From positions 1 through 64,000 of the forward strand of contig NZ_JAEULO010000005.1 in the NCBI RefSeq assembly GCF_016793705.1: 64,000 nt of DNA, in the 5' to 3' direction. This document shows positions 25,975 to 34,391 of the stretch, piece by piece. The stretch's first letter is position 1, and each line of letters begins with the position of its first letter. Position numbers and translations under genes: made by a program. The notes beneath the pieces are model-generated. The model did not search any database, was not told the DNA's origin, and worked only from the letters and a program-made list of their open reading frames with translations. The DNA comes from Tabrizicola sp. (lineage in GTDB: Bacteria; Pseudomonadota; Alphaproteobacteria; Rhodobacterales; Rhodobacteraceae).

Positions 25975-27618
25975 TTGGCGCGTTACATCTTCATCACCGG
26001 CGGCGTGGTTTCCTCCCTCGGCAAGGGCCTTGCCTCGGCGGCGCTCGGCGCGCTCCTTCAAGCGCGCGGCTACACCGTGCGCCTGCGCAAGCTCGACCCC
26101 TACCTGAACGTCGACCCCGGCACGATGTCGCCCTTCGAACATGGCGAGGTCTTCGTGACCGACGACGGCGCCGAAACCGACCTCGACCTCGGCCATTACG
26201 AACGCTTCACCGGCGTCCATGCCCGCCAGACCGACAGCATCTCCTCGGGCCGGATCTATTCCAACGTGCTGGAGAAGGAACGCCGGGGCGACTACCTCGG
26301 CAAGACGATCCAGGTCATCCCCCACGTCACCAACGAGATCAAGGACTTCCTGAAGATCGGCGACGACGAGGTCGACTTCATGCTCTGCGAGATCGGCGGC
26401 ACGGTTGGCGACATCGAGGGCCTCCCGTTCTTCGAGGCGATCCGCCAGTTCATCCACGAACGCCCGCGCGGCCAGTCGATCCTGATGCACCTGACGCTTC
26501 TGCCCTACCTCGCGGCGAGCGGAGAGCTGAAGACCAAGCCCACCCAGCACAGCGTCAAGGAACTCCAATCCATCGGCCTCGCCCCTGACGTCCTCGTCTG
26601 CCGCAGCGAACACCCGATCCCGGACCGCGAACGCGAGAAGATCGCCCTCTTCTGCAACGTGCGGAAAGAGGCGGTGATCCCCGCCTATGACCTGAAGACC
26701 ATCTACCAGGCGCCGCTGGCCTATCATCAGGCAGGCCTCGACCAGGCGGTGCTCGACGCCTTCGGCATCACCCCCGCGCCGAAACCCAACCTCGCCCGCT
26801 GGGAAGACGTGATGGACCGCATCACCCATCCCGAAGGCGAGGTGCGCGTCGCCATCGTCGGCAAATACACCCAGCTGGAAGATGCCTACAAATCTATCGC
26901 CGAAGCCCTGACCCATGGCGGAATGGCGAACCGCACCAAGGTCCGCGCCGAATGGATCGACAGCGAGATCTTCGAACGCGAGGACCCCGCCCCCTGGCTG
27001 GAGAACTTCCACGCCATCCTCGTCCCCGGCGGCTTCGGCGAACGGGGGACCGAGGGCAAGATCAAGGCCGCCACCTTCGCCCGCGAGAAGAAGGTGCCTT
27101 ACCTCGGCATCTGCCTCGGGATGCAGATGGCGGTGATCGAGGCCGCCCGGAACCTTGCGGGCGTCAAGAATGCCGGAAGCGAGGAATTCGACCACGAGAA
27201 GGGCGCGAAACGCTTCACCCCGGTGGTCTATCACCTGAAGGAATGGGTGCAGGGCAACCACACCGTCCGGCGCAAGGCCGATGACGCCAAGGGCGGCACC
27301 ATGCGGCTCGGCGCCTATACCGCCAACCTCAAGGACGGCTCTGCCGTGGCCCGGATCTACGGCACCACGGTGATCGAGGAACGCCACCGCCACCGCTACG
27401 AAGTCGACATCCAGTATCGTGACGACCTGGAGAAATGCGGGTTGATCTTCTCCGGCATGTCCCCCGACGGTCGCCTCCCCGAAATCGTCGAGGTCAAGGA
27501 CCACCCCTGGTTCATCGGCGTCCAGTTCCACCCCGAGCTGAAGTCGAAACCCTTCGCGCCGCATCCGCTGTTTGCCGATTTCGTCCGCGCCGCAGTCGAG
27601 GTGTCGCGGCTGGTGTAA
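25975..27618 (+). CDS. pyrG: CTP synthase
   Basis: 547 residues, full length, starting with TTG ([17 protein letters not shown]). Amidoligase domain about 1-270 with [21 protein letters not shown]-loop; class-I glutamine amidotransferase domain about 290-545 with nucleophile Cys in GICLGMQ and His/Glu in VQFHPEL. Converts UTP to CTP with glutamine and ATP. The rare TTG start and the leader hairpin over the ribosome site suggest translation-level control by nucleotide pools. Confidence 0.96.
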   Translation: MARYIFITGGVVSSLGKGLASAALGALLQARGYTVRLRKLDPYLNVDPGTMSPFEHGEVFVTDDGAETDLDLGHYERFTGVHARQTDSISSGRIYSNVLEKERRGDYLGKTIQVIPHVTNEIKDFLKIGDDEVDFMLCEIGGTVGDIEGLPFFEAIRQFIHERPRGQSILMHLTLLPYLAASGELKTKPTQHSVKELQSIGLAPDVLVCRSEHPIPDREREKIALFCNVRKEAVIPAYDLKTIYQAPLAYHQAGLDQAVLDAFGITPAPKPNLARWEDVMDRITHPEGEVRVAIVGKYTQLEDAYKSIAEALTHGGMANRTKVRAEWIDSEIFEREDPAPWLENFHAILVPGGFGERGTEGKIKAATFAREKKVPYLGICLGMQMAVIEAARNLAGVKNAGSEEFDHEKGAKRFTPVVYHLKEWVQGNHTVRRKADDAKGGTMRLGAYTANLKDGSAVARIYGTTVIEERHRHRYEVDIQYRDDLEKCGLIFSGMSPDGRLPEIVEVKDHPWFIGVQFHPELKSKPFAPHPLFADFVRAAVEVSRLV

Positions 27619-27674
27619 GCCGCGACCCTGAAGCCCGGCACGATGGGGTTGCGACCCGCCTGCCCTGCCGCGCA

Positions 27675-27728
27675 ATCATGAATTTTGTGTCATACTGCAC
27701 CGCAGAAAATCAAAAAAGTATCATGAAT
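27675..27728. promoter_or_regulatory. Direct repeats in the ribitol regulator promoter
   Basis: ATCATGAAT occurs twice, at 27675-27683 and 27720-27728, 45 bases apart, in an AT-rich patch of the 227-base region before the AraC gene. Candidate binding half-sites for the AraC-type regulator acting on its own gene; the second copy may also cover the promoter. Confidence 0.35.
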
Positions 27729-27845
27729 CGGTCTGCGCAGTGGTAGCAGCCGCTGATTCTTTGCGGCACTCTTGTCCTTGTGGGCCGTCGCTGCCGCCGA
27801 CCGTCCATCCCGTGCAGAGGAGCGCGGGCCGTGGGGGAGGATGCG

Positions 27846-28724
27846 ATGCAACCGGATCTCGAAGTCGTCCAGATCGGACAGGGCCAGTCCTTCAAGGCCT
27901 GGGAACATGGCTATCCTTTCCACACCGTCCGCTGGCATTTCCACCCCGAGCTTGAGGTCCACCATGTCGTCGCCACGACGGGGCGGTGCTACATCGGCGA
28001 CCATATCGGCGAATTCGGGCCGGGCCAGCTGGTCCTGACCGGGCCGAACCTGCCGCACAACTGGATCTCGGACGTGCCCGAGGGCGTGGTGATCCCGCTC
28101 AGGAACCGGATCGTACAGTTCCCCGAGGCGCTCTTGCACCGGATCGCCGAGCTGTTCCCCGAGACCGGCGGCTTCACCCCGCTTTTCGACCTCAGCCGCC
28201 GGGGCGCGCTGTTCACGGAAGGCTGCACCACCCGCGTCGCCCCGATCCTGGCCGAGCTGGTCGATGCCCGCGGCCCCCGCCGCGTGAGCCTTTTCCTCGA
28301 CCTGCTGGCACACCTTGCCACCGACAGCGGCGCGCGGGCGCTGGCCTCGGACGCCTATCTGCCCGACCCCTCGGGCTTCATGACGGCAGGGGTGAACAAG
28401 GCGCTGGCCTTCATCAACGACAACCTGACCGAGGATTTCACCGAAGCCGATCTTGCCGCGACGGCGGGGATGACCGCCTCGGCCTTCTCGCGCAGCTTCC
28501 GCCGCCATACGGGCATGGGCGTGGTGGAATATGTCAACCGCCTGCGGATCAATCTCGCCTGCCAGATGCTGATGAACGACACCGGAAAGACCGTGACCGA
28601 CATCTGCTATGCGGTGGGCTTCAATAACCTGTCCAACTTCAACCGCCAGTTCCTGCGACGAAAGGGAATGCCGCCCAGCCGGTTCCGCGCCCTGCACGAG
28701 GACAACCGCCCGCTGGCCGCCTGA
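27846..28724 (+). CDS. AraC-family transcriptional regulator of the ribitol operon
   Basis: 292 residues: an N-terminal cupin-like sensor (HFHPELEVHHVVATTG, IGEFGPGQLVLTGPNLPHNW) and a C-terminal pair of helix-turn-helix motifs (about 190-280: DFTEADLAATAGMTASAFSR and TVTDICYAVGFNNLSNFNRQ). It lies 160 bases upstream of a pentitol uptake and catabolic operon in the same direction and is the obvious activator. Start at ATG 27846; a GTG at 27831 would add five residues. Confidence 0.88.
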   Translation: MQPDLEVVQIGQGQSFKAWEHGYPFHTVRWHFHPELEVHHVVATTGRCYIGDHIGEFGPGQLVLTGPNLPHNWISDVPEGVVIPLRNRIVQFPEALLHRIAELFPETGGFTPLFDLSRRGALFTEGCTTRVAPILAELVDARGPRRVSLFLDLLAHLATDSGARALASDAYLPDPSGFMTAGVNKALAFINDNLTEDFTEADLAATAGMTASAFSRSFRRHTGMGVVEYVNRLRINLACQMLMNDTGKTVTDICYAVGFNNLSNFNRQFLRRKGMPPSRFRALHEDNRPLAA

Positions 28725-28774
28725 CCGAAAGACCCAAGCCGAACGACTGGCCGCGCCCGACCCTCCGGTGCGCA

Positions 28775-28813
28775 GCGTGGCCGGTTTTGCCCGAAGCTTC
28801 GGGCAAGCCACGC
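28775..28813. promoter_or_regulatory. Perfect 20-base palindrome between regulator and binding-protein gene
   Basis: TTGCCCGAAGCTTCGGGCAA (28787-28806) is a perfect palindrome, and GCGTGGC (28775-28781)/GCCACGC (28807-28813) extend the pairing around a small bulge. It sits 78 bases before the binding-protein ATG. It could be a regulator site, or an RNA hairpin ending the regulator transcript. Confidence 0.5.
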
Positions 28814-28884
28814 GCAACCGGGAAACGCCCCGAACGTCCCTGGACGGCCGGGAGAGATTTGCGAACCACCAAGGGAGAGACACC

Positions 28885-29931
28885 ATGACCAAGACCAAAC
28901 TGATGCTGCTGGCCGGGACGGCGCTTGCGCTGACCTCGGGCACCGGCTTTGCGCAAGAGGCCGCCACCGTGGCCTTCCTGATGCCCGACCAGGCCTCGAC
29001 CCGCTATGAAGAGCACGACTTCCCCGGCTTCGAGGCCGAGATGAAGAAGCTCTGCGCCGACTGCACGGTGATCTACCAGAACGCCAATGCCGACGTGGCG
29101 CTGCAACAGCAGCAGTTCAACTCGGTCCTGGCGCAGGGCGCGAAGGTGATCGTGCTCGATCCGGTGGACAGCTCGGCCGCCGCCGCGCTGGTGACGCTGG
29201 CGCAGTCGCAGGGCGTCAAGGTCATCGCCTATGACCGCCCGATCCCGGATGCCCCGGCCGACTACTACGTCTCCTTCGACAACAAGGGCATCGGCCAGGC
29301 CATCGCGCAGTCGCTGGTCGACCACCTGAAGGCGACCGGCGTGCCGGACGGCGCGGGGGTCTTGCAGATCAACGGCTCGCCCACCGACGCCGCCGCCGGG
29401 CTGATCCGCGATGGCATCGACGCCGCCCTCGACGCCTCGCCCTACAAGACGCTGGCCGAGTTCGACACCCCCGACTGGGCGCCGCCGGAAGCCCAGCAAT
29501 GGGCGGCGGGCCAGATCACCCGCTTCGGGGCCGAGATCGTCGGCGTCGTCGCCGCGAACGACGGCACCGGCGGCGGCGCAATCGCAGCCTTCAAGGCGGC
29601 AGGCGTCGATCCGGTTCCCCCGGTGACGGGCAACGACGCGACCATCGCAGCGCTGCAACTGATCATCTCTGGAGACCAGTACAACACCATCTCGAAACCC
29701 TCCGAGATCGTCGCGGCGGCGGCGGCCAACGTGGCGGTGGCCTTCCTGAAGGGCGAAACGCCGGAAGCCAAGACCACGCTCTACAACACGCCGTCCGAGC
29801 TTTTCGTCCCGGCGGTGGTCACCGCCGAGAACATCAAGGCGGAAATCTTCGACAAGGGCATCAACAAACCCGAGGAAATCTGCACCGGCGAATATGCCGA
29901 AGGCTGCAAGGCCCTGGGGATCACCCAGTAA
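28885..29931 (+). CDS. Pentitol ABC transporter, periplasmic binding protein (XylF-like)
   Basis: 348 residues: signal peptide (MTKTKLMLLAGTALALTSGT, cleavage after FAQ near 24) and a type-I periplasmic binding fold (Peripla_BP_4). Segments EEHDFPGFEAEMKKLCADC, YQNANADVALQQQQFNSVLA and KVIAYDRPIPDAPADYYVSF match the D-xylose-binding XylF group. The gene cluster points to ribitol or a related pentitol as ligand rather than xylose, because no xylA/xylB follows. A strong hairpin follows the stop. Confidence 0.87.
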   Translation: MTKTKLMLLAGTALALTSGTGFAQEAATVAFLMPDQASTRYEEHDFPGFEAEMKKLCADCTVIYQNANADVALQQQQFNSVLAQGAKVIVLDPVDSSAAAALVTLAQSQGVKVIAYDRPIPDAPADYYVSFDNKGIGQAIAQSLVDHLKATGVPDGAGVLQINGSPTDAAAGLIRDGIDAALDASPYKTLAEFDTPDWAPPEAQQWAAGQITRFGAEIVGVVAANDGTGGGAIAAFKAAGVDPVPPVTGNDATIAALQLIISGDQYNTISKPSEIVAAAAANVAVAFLKGETPEAKTTLYNTPSELFVPAVVTAENIKAEIFDKGINKPEEICTGEYAEGCKALGITQ

Positions 29932-29941
29932 TTTGACCAAG

Positions 29942-29964
29942 GCCCGGTCCCATCGGGGCCGGGC
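29942..29964 (+). promoter_or_regulatory. Intercistronic hairpin after the binding-protein gene
   Basis: Ten-base stem GCCCGGTCCC/GGGGCCGGGC with an ATC loop (one T-G pair), starting 11 bases after the stop and without a T-run. Likely a stabilising 3' end for the binding-protein mRNA, allowing its higher expression over the ATPase and permease. Confidence 0.6.
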
Positions 29965-29986
29965 AACCACATCGGGGGGAGAAGAC

Positions 29987-30796
29987 ATGCAGGCACGCGA
30001 AAGACTGCCCGCGAAGGGCGAACGCATCCTGTCGCTCAGAGGCGTCTCGAAACGGTTCGGCGCGGTGTCCGCCCTGACCGACATCGAGCTTGACGTCCAC
30101 GCGGGCGAAGTGGTTGCCCTGGTCGGCGACAACGGCGCGGGGAAATCAACGCTGGTCAAGGTGCTGGCGGGCGTCCACCAGCCGACCGAGGGCGCCATCG
30201 AATACATGGGCCGCCCGGTCACGCTGGATACCCCCGCGACGGCGCTGGAGATGGGGATCGCCACCGTCTTCCAGGACCTTGCGCTTTGCGAAAACCTCGA
30301 CGTGGTTGCGAACCTTTTCCTCGGGCACGAGCTGTCGCCCTGGCGGCTGGACGAGGTGCAGATGGAAGTCCGGGCCTGGACCCTCCTGAAGGAACTCGCC
30401 GCCCGCATCCCTTCGGTCCGCGAACCCGTCGCCTCGCTGTCGGGCGGGCAGCGGCAGACCGTCGCCATCGCGCGCTCGCTCCTCCTCGACCCCCGGATCA
30501 TCATGCTGGACGAACCCACCGCCGCGCTTGGCGTCGCCCAGACCGCCGAGGTCCTGAACCTGATCGAGCGTGTCCGCGACCGGGGCCTTGGCGTCATCAT
30601 CATCAGTCACAACATGGAAGACGTCCGCGCCGTCGCCGACCGCATCGTCGTCCTGCGCCTCGGCCGCAACAACGGCGTCTTCACCCGCGAGACCTCGCAC
30701 CAGGACCTCGTCGCCGCCATCACCGGGGCGGCGGAGAACTCCGTCTCTCGTCGTCAGGACCGGCTCGCCGCCGAAGCAGGGGGGACCCCGGCATGA
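29987..30796 (+). CDS. Pentitol ABC transporter, ATP-binding protein
   Basis: 269 residues, one nucleotide-binding domain: Walker A GDNGAGKST near 51, Q-loop region FQDLALCENL, signature LSGGQRQTVAIA, Walker B IIMLDEPTAAL and switch His in IISHNMED. Such single-domain ATPases occur in the FrcA/XylG-short group. Its stop overlaps the permease start by ATGA. Start at ATG 29987, after a GGGGGGAGAAG ribosome site. Confidence 0.9.
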   Translation: MQARERLPAKGERILSLRGVSKRFGAVSALTDIELDVHAGEVVALVGDNGAGKSTLVKVLAGVHQPTEGAIEYMGRPVTLDTPATALEMGIATVFQDLALCENLDVVANLFLGHELSPWRLDEVQMEVRAWTLLKELAARIPSVREPVASLSGGQRQTVAIARSLLLDPRIIMLDEPTAALGVAQTAEVLNLIERVRDRGLGVIIISHNMEDVRAVADRIVVLRLGRNNGVFTRETSHQDLVAAITGAAENSVSRRQDRLAAEAGGTPA

Positions 30797-32028
30797 CCAA
30801 CAAACCCACTCTCGACCGCGCCGACGCCCGCGTCCGGCACGACGACAGCCTTAAGGGCGCGCTGAAGGACTTCACCGACCGCCTGCGTTCCGGCGACCTC
30901 GGGATGCTGCCGGTGATCGTCAGCCTGATCCTGATTTCCACCGTGTTCTCGATGTTGAACCCGGTATTCCTCGCACCGAACAACCTCGTCAACCTCCTCT
31001 TCGACTGCGCGACCGTCGGCGTCATCTCCCTCGGCATCGTCTGCGTGCTGATGCTGGGCGAGATCGACCTCTCCGTCGGTTCGATGTCCGGTCTCGCCTC
31101 GGCGATGATCGGCGTCCTCTGGGTCAACGCGGGCGTCTCCCTGCCCCTCGCGATCCTCGCCGCACTCGCCACCGGCGCGCTGATCGGGGCGGTCTATGCC
31201 ATCCTCTACAACCGCCTCGGCATGCCCAGCTTCGTCTCCACCCTCTCGGGCCTCCTCGCCATCCTCGGGTTGCAGCTCTACATTCTCGGCCCCACCGGCT
31301 CGATCAACCTGCCCTTCGCCTCGCCGCTGGTGGGCTTCGGCCAGCTCTGGATCCTGCCCGCCTGGCTCTCCTATCTCCTCGGCCTCCTCCCCGGAGCGGT
31401 GATGGTCTGGGTCGGCCTTTCCGTCATGAAGCAGCGCCAGGCCGCAGGCCTCTCCTCGCAACCCCTCACCCGCCTCGTCCTGAAAGCCGCCGCCCTGACC
31501 GTGGCGCTGGAAGGCGCGATCTACTACCTGCACCTCGGGCGCGGCGTGCCCATGATGTTCGGCCTCTTCGTCCTTCTGGCCGTGATCCTGAACTACGGCC
31601 TTACCCGCACCCAATGGGGCCGGTCCATGTTCGCCGTCGGCGGCAACAAGGAGGCCGCCCGGCGCTCCGGCATCAACGTCCGCCGCATCTACCTGTCGGC
31701 CTTCATGCTCTGCTCCACGCTTGCGGCGCTTGGCGGCATCCTCTCGGCCTCGCGCCTCGCTTCCTCCAGCCAGCAGGCCGGGACCGGCGACGTGAACCTG
31801 AACGCCATCGCGGCGGCGGTGATCGGCGGGACCAGCCTCTTCGGCGGGCGCGGCAGCGCGTGGTCCGCCGTCCTGGGGATCATCGTGATCCAGGCGATTT
31901 CCAACGGGCTGACGCTTTTGAACCTGTCGTCATCCCTGCGTTACATGATCACCGGGGGCGTCCTTGCCGTCGCCGTGATCGTCGACAGCCTGGCCCGCCA
32001 GTCGCGCGTCAGCCATGGCCGGGGGTAA
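30793..32028 (+). CDS. Pentitol ABC transporter, permease (XylH-like)
   Basis: 411 residues, longer than the ~330 of RbsC and close to XylH. About ten to twelve hydrophobic segments; the signature [20 protein letters not shown] and the EAA-like [20 protein letters not shown] near the end identify the sugar ABC-2-type inner-membrane component. The insert around residues 190-230 ([19 protein letters not shown]) is the XylH-specific part. The 3' end is separated from the dehydrogenase by 10 bases. Confidence 0.88.
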   Translation: MTNKPTLDRADARVRHDDSLKGALKDFTDRLRSGDLGMLPVIVSLILISTVFSMLNPVFLAPNNLVNLLFDCATVGVISLGIVCVLMLGEIDLSVGSMSGLASAMIGVLWVNAGVSLPLAILAALATGALIGAVYAILYNRLGMPSFVSTLSGLLAILGLQLYILGPTGSINLPFASPLVGFGQLWILPAWLSYLLGLLPGAVMVWVGLSVMKQRQAAGLSSQPLTRLVLKAAALTVALEGAIYYLHLGRGVPMMFGLFVLLAVILNYGLTRTQWGRSMFAVGGNKEAARRSGINVRRIYLSAFMLCSTLAALGGILSASRLASSSQQAGTGDVNLNAIAAAVIGGTSLFGGRGSAWSAVLGIIVIQAISNGLTLLNLSSSLRYMITGGVLAVAVIVDSLARQSRVSHGRG

Positions 32029-32038
32029 GGAGACCGAC

Positions 32039-32761
32039 ATGAAACTGACGGGAAAAACGGCCGCGATCACCGGCGCGGCCTCGGGCATCGGCCTCGAATG
32101 CGCCCGCGCGATGCTGGCCGAAGGGGCAAGGGTCGTGCTGATCGACCGCGCCGGGGACAGGCTGCAAGCGCTGTGCCAGGAGCTTGGCCCGGAGGCGAGG
32201 CCGCTGCAAGTCGACCTCCTCGACGGCGCGCAGGTCAGCGGGATGCTGCCCCGCATCCTGTCGCTCACCGGCCAGCTGGACATCTTCCACGCCAATGCGG
32301 GATCTTACGTCGGCGGCCCGGTGCAGGACGGCGACCCCGATGCCTGGGACCGGATGCTCAACCTCAACATCAACGCGGCCTTCCGCTCGATCCATGCGGT
32401 GCTCCCCCACATGATCGAGCGGAAGACGGGTGACATCCTGCTGACCTCCTCCATCGCCGGTGTCGTGCCCGTGGTGTGGGAACCGATCTACACCGCCTCG
32501 AAATTCGCCGTGCAGGCCTTTGCCCACACCATCCGCCGCCAGCTTGCGCCCCACGGCATCCGGGTGGGCGCGGTCCTGCCCGGCCCGGTGGTGACAGCGC
32601 TTCTGGACGACTGGCCCAAGGCGAAGATGGAGGAGGCGCTGGCCAACGGCAGCCTGATGCAGCCCAGCGAGGTGGCCGAGGCCGTCCTCTTCATGCTGAC
32701 CCGCCGCAAGGGCGTGGTGGTGCGCGACCTGGTGATCCTGCCCAATACGGTGGACCTGTAA
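32039..32761 (+). CDS. rbtD: Ribitol 2-dehydrogenase (short-chain dehydrogenase)
   Basis: 240 residues. SDR pattern [13 protein letters not shown], then NAG in [14 protein letters not shown], Ser in [10 protein letters not shown], and YTASK. From memory the segments [40 protein letters not shown] and [14 protein letters not shown] of Klebsiella ribitol dehydrogenase match closely here, much more than other SDRs. It should oxidise ribitol to D-ribulose with NAD+. The start ATG 32039 lies 10 bases after the permease stop. Other pentitols as substrates are possible. Confidence 0.85.
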   Translation: MKLTGKTAAITGAASGIGLECARAMLAEGARVVLIDRAGDRLQALCQELGPEARPLQVDLLDGAQVSGMLPRILSLTGQLDIFHANAGSYVGGPVQDGDPDAWDRMLNLNINAAFRSIHAVLPHMIERKTGDILLTSSIAGVVPVVWEPIYTASKFAVQAFAHTIRRQLAPHGIRVGAVLPGPVVTALLDDWPKAKMEEALANGSLMQPSEVAEAVLFMLTRRKGVVVRDLVILPNTVDL

Positions 32762-32762
32762 G

Positions 32763-34379
32763 ATGCTGATCGGAGTCGATGTCGGAACGGGATCGGCGCG
32801 GGCGGGAGTCTTCGACCCCTCCGGGCGGCTTCTGGGCGTGGGCAAGCATCCCGTCACCATGTGGCAGGACGCAGGCGAGATCGTCGAGCAATCCTCCGAC
32901 CAGATCTGGCAGGCGGTCTGTTCGGCGGTGCGCGAGGCGATGGCGGCCTCTGGCATCGACCCGCAAGCAGTCACTGGCATCGGCTTCGACGCCACCTGCT
33001 CTCTCGTCGCCGTGGGGGACCGGGGCCAGGGCATCCCCGTCGGCCCCTCCGGCGACCCGGCGCGCAACGTGATCGTCTGGATGGACCACCGCGCCCAAGC
33101 CGAGGCCGAGGAGATCAACGCAGGCGGCCACGCCGTCCTCGCCTATGTCGGCGGCCGCATCTCGCCGGAAATGGAAACGCCAAAGCTCCTCTGGCTCTCC
33201 CGCCACCTACCCGACAGCTTCGCCAGCGCCGCGCATTTCTTCGACCTGTCCGACTACCTGACCTGGCGCGCCACCGGTCGGCTGGCGCGGTCCTCCTGCA
33301 CCGTCACCTGCAAATGGACCTACCTCGCCCACGAAGCCCGCTGGGACGCCGGTTACTTCCGCGCCATCGGCCTTGGCACCTTGGCCGACGAAAGCTTCCG
33401 CCGCATCGGGACCGAGGTCGTCCCCCCCGGCACCGCGCTCGGCCCGCTGAACGCGATGGCCGCGCGCGAGCTTGGCCTGCCGGAAAGCGTCACCGTCGCC
33501 GCCGCGCTGATCGACGCCCATGCCGGGGGGCTCGGCACCCTTGGCGTCACCCTGCCCGGCGACGTCGACCCCACGCGGCGGCTGGCCTATATCTTCGGCA
33601 CCTCCGCCTGCTCGATGGCCTCGACGCCCGAGGCCACCCCCGTCCCCGGCGTCTGGGGCCCCTACTTCGACGCTATGCTCCCCGGCCTCTGGCTGAACGA
33701 GGGCGGCCAGTCGGCGGCGGGCGCGGCGCTGGACCACCTCGTCCACCTGCACCGCGACGCGGGCACCATCGCCGAGGAGGCCGCACAGCAAGGCCGCAGC
33801 CTCATCGCCCATGTCGCCGACCACGCCGCCCGCATGGCGAAGGACCCCCTCGCCGCCATCCGCGCCCTCGAAGACCTCATCGTCGTGCCGGAATTCCTCG
33901 GCAACCGCTCGCCCTTCGCCGATCCGCAGGCCCGCGCGGTGATCTCCGGCCTCGGCCTCGACCGCGGGATCGACAGCCTGGCGCGCCTCTACCTTTCCGG
34001 CCTGACGGGCATCGGCTACGGTCTCCGCCAGCTCCTCGACGCCTTCACCGACAAGGGCATCACCATCACCACCCTGATCGCCAGCGGCGGCGCCGCGCAA
34101 AGCGACCTCGCCTGCCAGATGCTCGCCGACAGCACCGGCCTGCCCGTCGCCTTGCCCGAGGCGCCCGAACCCGTGCTCCTTGGCGCCGCCATGCTGGGCG
34201 CGATGGCCAGCGGCACCCACCCCGACGCCGCCGCCGCAATGGCCGCCATGTCCGGCACAGCGCGCCTTTACACCCCGGCGACCGGAGACCTCGCCGCCCT
34301 GCACGACAGGCGCTACGCCGCCTTCACCGCCCTGCAACAGGCCGCCCGCGACATTCGCAGGATTCTCGCCACCCCCTGA
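32763..34379 (+). CDS. FGGY-family pentulose kinase (D-ribulokinase type)
   Basis: 538 residues of the FGGY fold: GVDVGTGSARAGVFD phosphate loop, catalytic-side WMDHRAQAEAEE, and C-domain GGAAQSDLACQMLADSTGLPV plus LLGAAMLGAMASG. The motif set matches ribulokinase/ribitol-operon kinases (family name FGGY pentulose kinase). Starts one base after the dehydrogenase stop. With the dehydrogenase it would give D-ribulose 5-phosphate, a direct substrate of rpiA or epimerase. D-xylulose or L-ribulose cannot be excluded by eye. Confidence 0.85.
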   Translation: MLIGVDVGTGSARAGVFDPSGRLLGVGKHPVTMWQDAGEIVEQSSDQIWQAVCSAVREAMAASGIDPQAVTGIGFDATCSLVAVGDRGQGIPVGPSGDPARNVIVWMDHRAQAEAEEINAGGHAVLAYVGGRISPEMETPKLLWLSRHLPDSFASAAHFFDLSDYLTWRATGRLARSSCTVTCKWTYLAHEARWDAGYFRAIGLGTLADESFRRIGTEVVPPGTALGPLNAMAARELGLPESVTVAAALIDAHAGGLGTLGVTLPGDVDPTRRLAYIFGTSACSMASTPEATPVPGVWGPYFDAMLPGLWLNEGGQSAAGAALDHLVHLHRDAGTIAEEAAQQGRSLIAHVADHAARMAKDPLAAIRALEDLIVVPEFLGNRSPFADPQARAVISGLGLDRGIDSLARLYLSGLTGIGYGLRQLLDAFTDKGITITTLIASGGAAQSDLACQMLADSTGLPVALPEAPEPVLLGAAMLGAMASGTHPDAAAAMAAMSGTARLYTPATGDLAALHDRRYAAFTALQQAARDIRRILATP

Positions 34380-34391
34380 CCGGGGCTGCCC

